Source: JBDHWI01 sp964590135 (GTDB lineage Bacteria; Chloroflexota; Anaerolineae; J036; Brachytrichaceae). Taken from it: a stretch of DNA of 64,000 nucleotides. This document shows, piece by piece, positions 44,923-54,137 of this stretch. The position numbers and the translations under genes are program-made. The stretch is from positions 1-64,000 of the forward strand of contig CAZPVX010000022.1 of the NCBI GenBank assembly GCA_964590135.1, read 5' to 3'. Each line of letters begins with the position of its first letter. Within the stretch, counting starts at the first letter, position 1. Below the pieces are notes generated by a model. The model had not been told where the DNA came from. It ran no database searches and saw only the letters and a program-made list of their open reading frames with translations.

Positions 44923-46461
44923 CTACTGGTTTTCCGCCTCATCGATGGACACGAGCAGCGCCCGCGCCTTGTTCATGCACTCGTGATATTCACTGGTGGG
45001 GTCGCTGTCGGCCACCACGCCGGCGCCGGCCTGGATGTAGCAGGCATCCTCTTTCATCAGGATCGTGCGAATGCCGATGCAGGTGTCCATCTGCCCGTTG
45101 AACGAGAAGTAACCGACGCAGCCGCCATACACGCCGCGCCGTTCACACTCCAACTCCTCGATGATCTCCATCGCGCGCACCTTTGGCGCGCCGCTCAGCG
45201 TGCCGGCGGGAAAGGTGGCGCGCAATACATCGAAGGCGTCCATGTCGTCGCGCACCTTGCCTTCCACCGAACTGACGATGTGCATGACATGCGAGTAATT
45301 CTCAATCACCATCAGCTCCGGAACCGTCACTGTGCCGTATTTCGCCACGCGGCCAATGTCGTTGCGACCGAGATCGACCAGCATGACGTGCTCGGCGCGC
45401 TCCTTGGGGTCAGCCAGCAGCTCCTGCGCCAATTCAGCGTCTTCATGCTCGGTTCTGCCCCGCCGGCGCGTGCCGGCAATCGGGCGCACGCTCGCCACGC
45501 CATTTTCAAAGCGCGCATGCATCTCCGGCGACGCGCCAATCACCTTCAGGCTTTGCTTCAATAGACCATCGAAGTTGAAATAGAACATCCACGGTGATGG
45601 GTTCAACATGCGCAGTGCGCGATAGATGGCAAAGGGATGCGCGGTGGTGCGGCGCTGGATGCGCAGCGACGGCACAACCTGGAAGATGTCGCCGGCTTTG
45701 ATGTATTCCTTCGCGTCGCGCACCATCTGCTCGTACTGCGCCTGCGTCTTGTTCGTCTTCGCCGGGGTGCATTCTGCCTGCGGATTCAGCGATAGCTGCA
45801 TCATCGGCCCGCTCAATCGCGCATGAATGGTCTTGATGCGCGCGATGGCGTCTTCGTGGGCCGCTTCGATGGACTGCGCGCCATCCAGATATGCATTCGC
45901 GATGATGAGGATGCGATGACGCGCGCGGTCGAACGCGACGAGCGTGTCGGCCATCAGATAGATCGCTTCCGGAACTTCCAACACGTCGCGCGCAGTCGTT
46001 GGCAACTGCTCGAACTGGCGCACCACGTCGTAGCCTGTGTAGCCGACCAGGCCGCCACAAAAGCGCGGCAGGTTTGGCGATGGCACAAAGCGATACTTTG
46101 CCATCTCGTGTTTGAGTTGATCGAGAATGTCAGGAGCTTCCTGGCGCGAAAGGGGGGCGCTGCTCAATTCGCAATCTTTGATCTCCAGCGCTCCATTCAT
46201 GAGGGTGTGGCGAAAGAGCTTGCCCTGCCGGCACACCAGCGCCTCGCGCAGGCGCACGCCGAGGAAGGAGTAGCGGCCGACGCGCTCGCCGCCCTCGACG
46301 CTCTCCAGCAAAAACGCCGGCTCATCGCTCGCCAGCTTCAGAAACAGCGACACCGGCGTGTCCAGATCCGATGGCAACTCGGCGTATACCGGGATCAGGT
46401 TGCCGCGCGCGCTCAGTTCGCGCACCTCTTCAAGCGTGGGTTTGATTGTCAATCGAGCCAT
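44923..46461 (-). CDS. trpE: anthranilate synthase component I
   Basis: A 512-residue chorismate-using enzyme that makes anthranilate, the first step of tryptophan synthesis. The C-terminal catalytic domain has IAGTRRRGRTEHEDAEL, LVDLGRNDIGRVA and FPAGTLSGAPKVRAM. The N-terminal LLESVEGGERVGRYSF carries the tryptophan feedback-site pattern (LLES). ATG 46461 gives the expected family start. A tryptophan T-box leader precedes the gene, and trpG follows. No other trp genes are in the window. Confidence 0.94.
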   Translation of the reverse strand: MARLTIKPTLEEVRELSARGNLIPVYAELPSDLDTPVSLFLKLASDEPAFLLESVEGGERVGRYSFLGVRLREALVCRQGKLFRHTLMNGALEIKDCELSSAPLSRQEAPDILDQLKHEMAKYRFVPSPNLPRFCGGLVGYTGYDVVRQFEQLPTTARDVLEVPEAIYLMADTLVAFDRARHRILIIANAYLDGAQSIEAAHEDAIARIKTIHARLSGPMMQLSLNPQAECTPAKTNKTQAQYEQMVRDAKEYIKAGDIFQVVPSLRIQRRTTAHPFAIYRALRMLNPSPWMFYFNFDGLLKQSLKVIGASPEMHARFENGVASVRPIAGTRRRGRTEHEDAELAQELLADPKERAEHVMLVDLGRNDIGRVAKYGTVTVPELMVIENYSHVMHIVSSVEGKVRDDMDAFDVLRATFPAGTLSGAPKVRAMEIIEELECERRGVYGGCVGYFSFNGQMDTCIGIRTILMKEDACYIQAGAGVVADSDPTSEYHECMNKARALLVSIDEAENQ

Positions 46462-46535
46462 GTTGCTATTGCGGATTTCGGATTGCGGACTGTCGACTGC
46501 GCATACACGCAATTCGCAATCCGAAATCGAAAATC

Positions 46536-46574
46536 AAAAAACGCCTCCATCCCAATAGAGGGACGAGAGGCGTT
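46536..46574 (-). terminator. T-box intrinsic terminator
   Basis: On the minus strand AACGCCTC, one base, CGTCCC, loop, GGGATG, GAGGCGTT and a T6 run. It competes with the antiterminator that contains the AGGGTGGCACC box. Confidence 0.88.
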
Positions 46575-46855
46575 GCTCGTGGTGCCACCCTGCTTTGCGC
46601 ACTCTCACGCTCGACTCCCCTTCCCTCTGGGAGAAGGTTGGATGAGGACAGTGAGGGCGCGCCATCAAACGCGAACCATCATTCGCTCCGCCGGGTAACG
46701 GTGGCGGGGGCCGGCTTGCCTACTGGGTTGCCCGTTCGGCTTGCGGCTCGCAGGGCCATTCTGCATTGCTCCACGCGCGCGACTTTCACCGGTGTGTCGC
46801 GCTCTCTGTGCGTCTCTGCAAACGCATACTCGTCCTGGTCGCGGCCTTTATGCTG
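46536..46855 (-). promoter_or_regulatory. T-box riboswitch controlling trpEG (tryptophan specifier)
   Basis: The minus-strand leader has the T-box sequence AGGGTGGCACCACG at 46591-46578. The tRNA-end-binding bulge is UGGC, complementary to GCCA, which fits tRNA-Trp with discriminator G73. Upstream is a Stem I with AGGACGAGTA (about 46836-46827), the distal AGAGAGC and GGTGAAAG elements (46807-46801 and 46790-46783), and a UGG in GAATGGCC at 46758-46756 as candidate specifier codon. The terminator follows: AACGCCTC pairs with GAGGCGTT, then a T-run (46574-46536). Uncharged tRNA-Trp would prevent termination. Confidence 0.88.
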
Positions 46856-46979
46856 CGCAAGATTCTACAACACGTGTCAACTCGGTGATAAAAAGCACTC
46901 TGAACGAAGCGATGAATCTGTGCAAGCCGCAATCGCCACAAGCCGGGCCGCATTGTGTTCAGAAGGCCTGTGGTAATGA

Positions 46980-49535
46980 CTATTTCTCTGGCGTCGGCGT
47001 GGGGACGGCGGTGCAATCGGTCGATTCGTTGAGGAAGCGCTCGCGCTCTTCACAGGTGAGCTGACGATCCAGTTTGTCTTCGGCAGCGGTGATCAAGTCG
47101 AATACGTTTGTTGGATACAACCGCACCGTGCCGTCGGTGCTGGAAGTGGCGATACGATCATTGATCTGCGAAAAGTTTGTCACAGTGCCGGCGTGGCCTG
47201 GCAGCACAATCATACTGGTTGTGCCGTAGTTGATGATAAACGGCGTGCCATCGGGAAGAGTCGCAACGGCGGGCACGAAATCTATCATCCAAGCCTCTGG
47301 CGCGCCACCCGTTCTGATATTCCAGGTCCATAGTCCATCGTTGGCATCCTTCACGCCAACGTTGTCGTTGTCGTCATCGATAAACTGTGCAAAGCTGATT
47401 GGCGCGCTGAAGCTGATCGGCGCCGTGATCGCCTTGCCTGTGCCAACATCCCATACCCGCGCAGTGCGATCTGCGCCGCCGGTGATGACTAATTTGCCGT
47501 CTGGTGAGAAGCCGGCGGTTAGCACGGTGCCGGTATGGCCGACCATCACGGTCAACGCGCGGCCGCTCGCGAGATCGAACAGGCGCGCGGTGCGGTCTGC
47601 GCCAGTCGTCAACACCCACTTGTCATCCGGCGAGAAGCCGGCGCTCGTCACGCTGGCCAGGTTGCCGCGATATGTTGTCAACACATCGCCCGATGCAATA
47701 TCGATCAGCCGCGCAAAGCCGTCGCGTGTGGCAACCAGCAACTGTGTTCCGTCCGGGTTGAACTGCACACTGTTCACCGGCGAGCCAATCTTGATCACAC
47801 CATCATCGGGGAAGGCAGCAACATGGGCGCGGCGCACAGCATCCTCGCTTTGCTGGGTGCGCTGTACGCGATCTGCCTCAATCGCCAGCAGCAGCGCCAA
47901 CTTCGGGTCGCTCGAAATTTGCGTCAGTGCAATGGCGGCCAGTTCGCGCGAACGAGTCTCCTTCAGATTTACGTCTTGTGTGGCGCGCATCTCGGCGCTG
48001 GCCGCACGTGTAGCCTCTGCCTCTTGCACCAGCGCGGCCGCGGCAGTGGCCTGCGCCTGCACAGTGGCTTGCAGTGACACACCGCGATTGACTTCGACGA
48101 CGCCTTGTGTGGCAATCGCCTCAGCAGTTGCCTTCTGTGCCAGAGCGGATTGCTGCGCTTCCACGGCTTGTGTTGCGGCCGCTTCAGCAACGCTGCGGGT
48201 GGCGATGGCGCTGTCGCGGTTGGCGTTTGCAACTGCGGCGACGGCCTCGGCGGTGCTGCGTGCCACATCGGCAGCGCCGGCGTCTTGCGCGGCCTGCGTC
48301 GCCGTCGCCAGCGCCAGCGCCTGCGCGGTGGCGGCAGCATCGGCGCGCTGGGTCGATTGCGCCGCCGAGAAGAAGCTGAACACGCCAAGCGCGAGCGCGA
48401 TTGCCGCCAGCACGCCAGCCAGCGCGGTGATGAATTTCATGCGCTTCATCTGCCGCTCCTGCTCGGCAAAGTGGGACACGGCGCGCGCCTCGCCCACCGT
48501 TTGCTTCAGGGGCAGGGGCGTTGCGCCGGCAGCCATCTCTGCCGGCGCGTGGTCACTCTCGCGCGGGCGGATGGGGCCGAAGTCGATGTAGTCGGCCAGC
48601 GTCAATACTTTGTCCTTGCCGGCTTTCGCCGGCAGCGCCATGAACAGATCGCGCAGCGCCAGTTGCAGTTTGGGCAACATGCCAGGATCGCCTTGCACAT
48701 CGTTCACCAACCGCGCCACCAGTTGCGGCTCGATCTTCACGCCGCACTCCAACGCCGGCAACACCACCGAACGCGCCAGCTCGTTGTTCTCCATCGGCGG
48801 CAGGCTGATGCGCTTTTCCAGCCACGGCTTCAACTCGGCGATCTGCGCGGCGTTGGGCAGGAATTCGCTGCGCAGGCTGATGAAGATGATTGCCCGCGAA
48901 CCGGCTTGCTGCGCAGCCTGTGTCAGGAATGCCGTAAACGCCTTTGCGTCCGCCGGCGATTTGCACCTGGTAAAAACCTCTTCGAACTGGTCGACGATCA
49001 GCACGGCGCGCCGGCCTTTGTCCTGCCCCAGCAGCATTTCAACCAGATCGTTCAGCGCGTTCGGACCGGTCAGCCCGCGTTTGCGGATGGCATCGGTCAT
49101 CACCTGTGCCAGGCCGGCGCGCTCGCCGAGGGTGGCGCTGGCTTCAGCCAGCCTCTGCACCGGGTCTGCGCCAGGTGTGAAGGCATGGATCAGCCATTTG
49201 TCGCTGTCCATCAGCGCGCCGTTGCGCAGCGCAAAAGTGAGGCCGGCTTGCAGCAGCGAGGTCTTGCCGGCATTCTCGGCGCCGGCCAGCACGATCAGCT
49301 TGTCGCGCTCGATGCGATCGAGCAATTCTTCCAGCATGTCCTCGCGGCCAAAGTAGATGCGCGCATCATCGACCGTGAAGGGCGCCGGACCAACGTAGGG
49401 GCAACGGCCATCAAATTTCTTCGGTTGGCGCGTGGCAAGGTGCTGTGAGATCAGCGCGGCGGCTTGCTCGGCGCTGTAGTCGCTGTGGCTGCCGCTGGCA
49501 GATGCGCGTGGACGATAGTTGTAATCCGATGACAT
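46980..49535 (-). CDS. nSTAND1-type P-loop NTPase with transmembrane helix and WD40 repeats
   Basis: An 851-residue protein. Residues about 50-310 form a STAND-like ATPase with P-loop GAENAGKT (near 86-93) and Walker B VLIVDQFEE (near 179-187). A transmembrane helix (about 368-390) is followed by a long Ala/Thr/Gln-rich coiled segment (about 395-540). The C-terminus has WD40 repeats (FSPDDKWVLTTGADRTARLFD, FSPDGKLVITGGADRTARVWD). Such proteins are membrane-bound sensors, and nSTAND modules also occur in defence systems. ATG 49535 overlaps the preceding dehydrogenase stop (TGATG), so they are coupled. A GTG at 49538 is an alternative start. Confidence 0.82.
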   Translation of the reverse strand: MSSDYNYRPRASASGSHSDYSAEQAAALISQHLATRQPKKFDGRCPYVGPAPFTVDDARIYFGREDMLEELLDRIERDKLIVLAGAENAGKTSLLQAGLTFALRNGALMDSDKWLIHAFTPGADPVQRLAEASATLGERAGLAQVMTDAIRKRGLTGPNALNDLVEMLLGQDKGRRAVLIVDQFEEVFTRCKSPADAKAFTAFLTQAAQQAGSRAIIFISLRSEFLPNAAQIAELKPWLEKRISLPPMENNELARSVVLPALECGVKIEPQLVARLVNDVQGDPGMLPKLQLALRDLFMALPAKAGKDKVLTLADYIDFGPIRPRESDHAPAEMAAGATPLPLKQTVGEARAVSHFAEQERQMKRMKFITALAGVLAAIALALGVFSFFSAAQSTQRADAAATAQALALATATQAAQDAGAADVARSTAEAVAAVANANRDSAIATRSVAEAAATQAVEAQQSALAQKATAEAIATQGVVEVNRGVSLQATVQAQATAAAALVQEAEATRAASAEMRATQDVNLKETRSRELAAIALTQISSDPKLALLLAIEADRVQRTQQSEDAVRRAHVAAFPDDGVIKIGSPVNSVQFNPDGTQLLVATRDGFARLIDIASGDVLTTYRGNLASVTSAGFSPDDKWVLTTGADRTARLFDLASGRALTVMVGHTGTVLTAGFSPDGKLVITGGADRTARVWDVGTGKAITAPISFSAPISFAQFIDDDNDNVGVKDANDGLWTWNIRTGGAPEAWMIDFVPAVATLPDGTPFIINYGTTSMIVLPGHAGTVTNFSQINDRIATSSTDGTVRLYPTNVFDLITAAEDKLDRQLTCEERERFLNESTDCTAVPTPTPEK

Positions 49536-50548
49536 CACGTTGTAATGATGACCTTGATCCCCTCTCGTGCATCAGCTATTCTAAAGGCTTTCTCTGCGTC
49601 TTCCAGCTTAAACCTGTGTGAGATCAGCGCGCCAACGTCGACCATGCCACGCGAGACCAGTTCGATGGCGCGCGGATAGACATGCTTCATGCGCCGCACC
49701 ATGCGGATGGTCAACCCCTTGCGCCGCGCCACCGATGCGATGAACGACGTTTTGTCGTCGGATGGGATGCCGCACAGCACGACGGTGCCGCCGATGCGCA
49801 CTGCTTCAAACGCAGCGTCAACTGCGTGCTGGTCGCCGGCGCACTCAAAGGCCACATCCAGTCCGCGTTTGTGGGTATTTGCCAGGATGGCTGCGCTCTC
49901 GTCGTGGTTTGTGCCGCTGGATAGATGGCTCTCGGTCGCGCCGAGCTCTTCGGCCAGGTCGAGGCGATGCCGGCGCAGGTCGGTGCCGATGATGCGTGAT
50001 GCGCCGGCCAGCCGCGCCATCTGCAAGGTCAGCAGGCCGATCGTTCCACAGCCAAAGATGCCGACATGCATGCCAGGCCGCATGTGGCCGAGATCGACCG
50101 TGTGGATGGCGACGCCGAGCGGCTCGAGCATCGCGCCGTCTTCGTCGTTGATGTTGTCGGGCAGGGGAAAGAGCGCGGACGCCGGCCAATTCATGTATTC
50201 GCGCAGCGCGCCATCGTCCTTGCCGTGGCCGCTGAAGCGCGTGTTGGGGCAAAGGTTGGGATGGCCCTGATCACACCATTCGCAGTGGCCGCACGGCAAG
50301 GCTGGATCCACGGCGACACGCTGGCCTTTGCGCTCCCCTTCGGCCACCACGCCGGCGAATTCATGCCCCAGCACGAGCGGGTGATGCAGCTTGGCGTCGC
50401 CGATGCCGGCTTCGCAATACCAGTGTAAGTCGCTGCCGCATACGCCGATGGCCTTGACGTGGATCAGCGCCTCGCCGACGCCGGCTGTGGGGATGGGTTC
50501 GTCATGCACGCGCAGGTCGCGCATTGCGTGGAGTCGCACAGTTTTCAT
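49535..50548 (-). CDS. zinc-dependent alcohol/polyol dehydrogenase (Tdh/sorbitol dehydrogenase-like)
   Basis: A 337-residue MDR enzyme. Catalytic zinc ligands are in GVCGSDLHW and LGHEFAG. The structural zinc cysteines are in CGHCEWCDQGHPNLC. GIFGCGTIGLLTLQ is the NAD-binding motif. EPLGVAIHTVDLG is typical of sorbitol and threonine dehydrogenases. Its stop overlaps the start of the nSTAND gene. TACACT ends seven bases before the ATG at 50548, divergent from rodZ. It differs clearly from the MDR at 31248. Confidence 0.9.
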   Translation of the reverse strand: MKTVRLHAMRDLRVHDEPIPTAGVGEALIHVKAIGVCGSDLHWYCEAGIGDAKLHHPLVLGHEFAGVVAEGERKGQRVAVDPALPCGHCEWCDQGHPNLCPNTRFSGHGKDDGALREYMNWPASALFPLPDNINDEDGAMLEPLGVAIHTVDLGHMRPGMHVGIFGCGTIGLLTLQMARLAGASRIIGTDLRRHRLDLAEELGATESHLSSGTNHDESAAILANTHKRGLDVAFECAGDQHAVDAAFEAVRIGGTVVLCGIPSDDKTSFIASVARRKGLTIRMVRRMKHVYPRAIELVSRGMVDVGALISHRFKLEDAEKAFRIADAREGIKVIITT

Positions 50549-50583
50549 GGCCTGTAGTGTAGCCCGCGGCGTTTCGCCCATGC

Positions 50584-50589
50584 TAGAAT
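50584..50589 (+). promoter_or_regulatory. -10 box of the RodZ-like gene (leaderless type)
   Basis: TAGAAT ends seven bases before ATG 50597. No ribosome binding site fits between. Confidence 0.45.
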
Positions 50590-50596
50590 CCTCGGA

Positions 50597-51709
50597 ATGC
50601 CGTCCGACCTGGCGCTGCGCATGCGCCAAGCGCGCGAGACACTCGGCATTTCGTTGATCGAGGCCGAGCGCGCCACCAAGATCCGGCGCAAATATCTGGA
50701 GGCCATCGAAGCCGGCGATTTCGCGCAACTCCCCGATGGTCCCCCTTCGCGCGGATTCATCAAGAACTATGCTCGCTTTCTTGGCCTGGATTCTGAGCGC
50801 TCGCTGACAGACTTCGAGGCCGAAGTCGGCGTGCCGGTCATACAGTTGAAGGACCCGGTGCCGCCGATGCCGCCGCGCACGCGTGCCGTCTCCAAATACA
50901 CCCAGACCGCCATGCCCGACCTGAAATGGCGCGGCGCAATGCCCAATGACGAATCGGCGGATCTGGATGCGCTGGCCGAGGGCAAGGTGGTTGTTGCAGA
51001 AGATGCGCTTGGAGCGCGCGATGGCACGACCGGCCGCGCAGTGGTCATTCAGCCCGACAACCGGCTGCGCGCCAGTGGCTCGGTCTTCCGCCTGAAGAAA
51101 TCGAAAGGGCCGTTCGATGAGTATGACCCGAACATGATGACCTCGCGCGGCACGCGGCAACCCTTTGCCAGCCTGCAGACGCCGGCGTGGAAGAAGGCGC
51201 TGCCCTATGTGCTGGGGGGCATCGTGACAGTGGCTGCGCTGTTCTTCTTCATCACAGCGGTGTTGCCGCGGCTCGGTGATGCGCTTGGCGCGATTCAATT
51301 GCCGGCGTCGCCTGCTGCTGAATCGTCGCAAGCGACCGCGCCGGCCGCAAACGAAGATCAGCCACAGATTGCCATTACTTTTATGGCGCCACAAGCTGCC
51401 GAGACGGCTGCGCCGGTGGTGATTGGCACCGCCGCGCTGGTGCCGACGGTTGCGCCGATAGCCGGCGGTGGTGTGCAGGTGGCGCTGGATGCGCGTGAAC
51501 GCGCCTGGGTGCGCGTGAAGGTGGATGGCAACGTGGTGTTCGAAGGTATTCCGGCGACTGGCCCGGGCACGCCATTCAACGCGAGTGAAAACGTGCAGAT
51601 CGAAACGGGCAACGCCGGCGCTTTCGACGTCATTCTCAACGGCACGCGGCTGGGTCCGCTTGGCGCGCGCAACGAAACGGTCAGCAAGACATATAGCGCA
51701 GGGCAGTGA
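50597..51709 (+). CDS. RodZ-like helix-turn-helix membrane protein
   Basis: A 370-residue protein. Residues 5-68 are the HTH_25 domain (LRMRQARETLGISLIEAE...FIKNYARFLGL). A hydrophilic region of about 130 residues follows, then one transmembrane helix at 201-223. Residues about 285-370 form the outer DUF4115 beta domain (RAWVRVKVDGNVVFEG...ETGNAGAFDVILNG). RodZ links the MreB cytoskeleton to cell-wall synthesis, and the HTH binds MreB. No mreB is nearby. The next gene is rimO on the same strand. Confidence 0.88.
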   Translation: MPSDLALRMRQARETLGISLIEAERATKIRRKYLEAIEAGDFAQLPDGPPSRGFIKNYARFLGLDSERSLTDFEAEVGVPVIQLKDPVPPMPPRTRAVSKYTQTAMPDLKWRGAMPNDESADLDALAEGKVVVAEDALGARDGTTGRAVVIQPDNRLRASGSVFRLKKSKGPFDEYDPNMMTSRGTRQPFASLQTPAWKKALPYVLGGIVTVAALFFFITAVLPRLGDALGAIQLPASPAAESSQATAPAANEDQPQIAITFMAPQAAETAAPVVIGTAALVPTVAPIAGGGVQVALDARERAWVRVKVDGNVVFEGIPATGPGTPFNASENVQIETGNAGAFDVILNGTRLGPLGARNETVSKTYSAGQ

Positions 51710-51793
51710 TGAGCAATCGACAGTCGATTTGCCCGTGAGCGTGGATAATGTGCGTTCGCAATCACTGGTCACTGCTTGGGTCGTATATCCTCG

Positions 51794-53152
51794 ATGAAAA
51801 AATCGTATTACCTGCTTTCGCTGGGCTGCTCAAAAAACACGGTCGATTCAGATTCCATTGCCCAACTGATGGACGATACCGGTTATAAGGGCGTGGAAAA
51901 CCCGAGGCACGCCGACGTGCTGATCGTAAACACGTGCGGGTTTATCGGGCCGGCGCGTGATGAATCCATTCGCAACCTGCGCGAGTTGGCAGAGCGCAAG
52001 AAGCGCGGGCAGATGCTGATCGCTGCCGGCTGTCTGTCGCAGTTGTGGGGGCCAAAGCTGGCAGATGAAGTGCCAGGGCTGGATGGCGTGATCGGCACGC
52101 GCCGCTGGATGGACATCGTCGAGTTCATCGAGCGTGTGCGCGGACGCAGCAAGCCGGCGCCGCTGTATCACCTGCCGACAGACGCGGTGACAGTGGGCAG
52201 TGATGAGCATGGCACATCTCGCACGGCGGTGCAGGGCGCAAGCGCATATCTCAAGATCGCCGACGGCTGCCGCCGGCCGTGCGCCTTCTGCACCATTCCC
52301 GCCATCAAGGGCACGATGCAGTCGCGCCCGCGCGAAGCCATCTTGAATGAGGCGAAGCAGATGGCGGCAAATGGCGTGCGCGAGTTGATCTTGATTGCGC
52401 AGGATCTGACCGACTATGGCAGCGATTTCGGGTTGCGCGATGGTCTGGCGAATCTCATCGATGACATCACGAAGGAAGCGCCGGCGCTGGACTGGGTGCG
52501 CCTGATGTATGCCTATCCGGGTGCGGTGACCGACCGACTGATCGAGGTGATGGCAACCAACGACAAGGTTGTGAAGTATCTCGATATTCCGTTGCAGCAC
52601 GGTCATCCGGCCACCTTGCGGCGCATGAGGCGGCCGTCGAACATCGACTGGGTATACAACACGCTGGCAAAGATGCACGCCGCCATCCCCGATCTCGCTG
52701 TGCGCACGACGTTCATTGTCGGCTATCCCGGCGAGACCGATGCAGAGTTTGATGGGTTGATGCGATTTGTCGATGACATGCAGTTCGATCGTGTCGGCGT
52801 ATTCACCTACTCATTCGAGGCGCAGACCCCAAGTGGGCAACTGCCGGATCAAGTTCCGACGGATGTGGCAGAGTCGCGACGCGAGGCGCTGATGCTGAAG
52901 CAGCAGCAGATTTCACTGGTGAAGAACCAGCGCCTCGTCGGCAAGACGTTGACGACGCTGATCGAAGGGAATGATCCCGAGCAGGGCATCAGCGTGGGGC
53001 GCACCTATCGTGATGCGCCGGAAGTGGATGGGCTGGTGATTGTGGAAGGGGTGGCGCCGGCAGGCGGGATGATCCCCGTCAAGATCACTGGCGCGCTGGA
53101 GTACGACCTCGCCGGCGTGGTGGCGCAGGAACAGCCACTGATCGTGTTGTAG
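51794..53152 (+). CDS. rimO: ribosomal protein S12 methylthiotransferase RimO
   Basis: A 452-residue radical SAM enzyme that methylthiolates an aspartate of ribosomal protein S12. The N-terminal auxiliary cluster cysteines are Cys12 (LGCSKN), Cys48 (NTCGF) and Cys80 (AGCLSQ). The radical SAM cysteines are Cys159, Cys163 and Cys166 (CRRPCAFC). A TRAM domain ends the protein. GCSKNTVDSD favours RimO over MiaB. ATG 51794 was chosen over an upstream GTG. It follows the RodZ-like gene by 84 bases. Confidence 0.92.
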   Translation: MKKSYYLLSLGCSKNTVDSDSIAQLMDDTGYKGVENPRHADVLIVNTCGFIGPARDESIRNLRELAERKKRGQMLIAAGCLSQLWGPKLADEVPGLDGVIGTRRWMDIVEFIERVRGRSKPAPLYHLPTDAVTVGSDEHGTSRTAVQGASAYLKIADGCRRPCAFCTIPAIKGTMQSRPREAILNEAKQMAANGVRELILIAQDLTDYGSDFGLRDGLANLIDDITKEAPALDWVRLMYAYPGAVTDRLIEVMATNDKVVKYLDIPLQHGHPATLRRMRRPSNIDWVYNTLAKMHAAIPDLAVRTTFIVGYPGETDAEFDGLMRFVDDMQFDRVGVFTYSFEAQTPSGQLPDQVPTDVAESRREALMLKQQQISLVKNQRLVGKTLTTLIEGNDPEQGISVGRTYRDAPEVDGLVIVEGVAPAGGMIPVKITGALEYDLAGVVAQEQPLIVL

Positions 53153-53193
53153 CCACTGTTGTAGCCACGCCAGCCAACAATATGCATGTGACA

Positions 53194-53224
53194 AACCGCG
53201 CAAGTTTTTGAAACCTGCGCGGTT
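53194..53224 (+). terminator. hairpin after rimO, probable terminator
   Basis: AACCGCGCA (53194-53202) pairs exactly with TGCGCGGTT (53216-53224). A T5 run lies in the loop. It separates rimO from the restriction-modification genes. Confidence 0.55.
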
Positions 53225-53233
53225 ATTGATGCA

Positions 53234-53239
53234 TATAAT
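53234..53239 (+). promoter_or_regulatory. -10 box of the DNA methyltransferase gene
   Basis: TATAAT ends ten bases before the chosen ATG at 53250. It supports that start over two upstream in-frame ATGs at 53208 and 53229. Confidence 0.55.
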
Positions 53240-53249
53240 CTCGCGCAGG

Positions 53250-54137
53250 ATGCCCGTGCCGATCGAAACCAAACTCATTCATGGCGATTGCAGGGAAAAA
53301 CTCAAGGGAATTGAAAGCAACTCAATTGACTTGATCTTTACCTCGCCCCCCTACGCCGACAGCCGCGCGAGCACCTACGGCGGCATCAAACCTGACAATT
53401 ACGTGGAATGGTTTTTGCCCATCAGCGCAGAACTATTGCGCGTGTTGAAGCCGGACGGGACCTTCGTGCTGAACATCAAGGAGAAGGTTGTCAATGGTGA
53501 AAGGCACACCTATGTGCTGGAGTTGATATTGGGATTGCGCCGGCAGGGCTGGTTGTGGACCGAAGAATTCATCTGGCACAAAAAGAACAGTTATCCGGGC
53601 AAATGGCCCAATCGCTTCCGTGATTCATGGGAAAGATTGTTGCAATTTAACAAGACGCGACAGTTCAATATGTATCAAGAAGCAGTCATGGTGCCAATGG
53701 GCAATTGGGCCAAGTCGCGCCTGAGGAACCTCAGCGAAACTGACAAAGTGCGCGATCCTTCAAAAGTGGGCAGTGGATTCGGCAAGCGCATTGCAAATTG
53801 GATTGGTCGCGAGATGGCTTATCCAAACAATGTGCTACATCTTGCCACTGAGACAGGAAACAAAAATCACAGCGCCGTCTTTCCTGAAGCGTTGCCGGAA
53901 TGGTTCATCAAATTGTTCACAAAAGAAGGTGATTGGGTGCTTGATCCCTTCATGGGTTCTGGCACTGTGAATCGTGTGGCACAGCGGTTGGCTCGCAACT
54001 CGATGGGCATTGAAATACTGTCTAGCTATTTTGAACAGGCGCGTGAGAAACTGGTTGAAGCGCAGCAATGGATTCTCTTCGAGCACAAGGAAACCTATGA
54101 GACCGCTCCAGTTGGCCGGCGTAACGGCTTACGTTGA
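53250..54137 (+). CDS. type II DNA methyltransferase, beta class (N4-cytosine or N6-adenine)
   Basis: A 295-residue methyltransferase. Motif IV TSPPY (31-35) comes first and motif I DPFMGSGT (232-239) is near the C-terminus, the beta-class order. SPPY is most common in N4-cytosine enzymes. The gene overlaps the restriction endonuclease gene by 41 bases. Codon use is more AT-rich than in flanking genes, so the pair was probably acquired. The recognition site cannot be read from sequence. Confidence 0.9.
   Translation: MPVPIETKLIHGDCREKLKGIESNSIDLIFTSPPYADSRASTYGGIKPDNYVEWFLPISAELLRVLKPDGTFVLNIKEKVVNGERHTYVLELILGLRRQGWLWTEEFIWHKKNSYPGKWPNRFRDSWERLLQFNKTRQFNMYQEAVMVPMGNWAKSRLRNLSETDKVRDPSKVGSGFGKRIANWIGREMAYPNNVLHLATETGNKNHSAVFPEALPEWFIKLFTKEGDWVLDPFMGSGTVNRVAQRLARNSMGIEILSSYFEQAREKLVEAQQWILFEHKETYETAPVGRRNGLR

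Noticed and set aside
45823..46698. Long plus-strand open frame across the trpE start and leader
   Set aside because: It is antisense to trpE and to the T-box leader, with no family resemblance. The minus-strand genes and RNA explain the region.
46862..46880. TTGACA and TAGAAT on the minus strand as the -35 and -10 of the T-box transcript
   Set aside because: Only seven bases separate them. TAGAAT may be the -10 box, but the TTGACA cannot be its -35.
47230..49448. Long plus-strand frames opposite the nSTAND-WD40 gene
   Set aside because: Low-complexity Ser/Ala/Arg translations with no family; the minus strand shows P-loop, Walker B and WD40 motifs.
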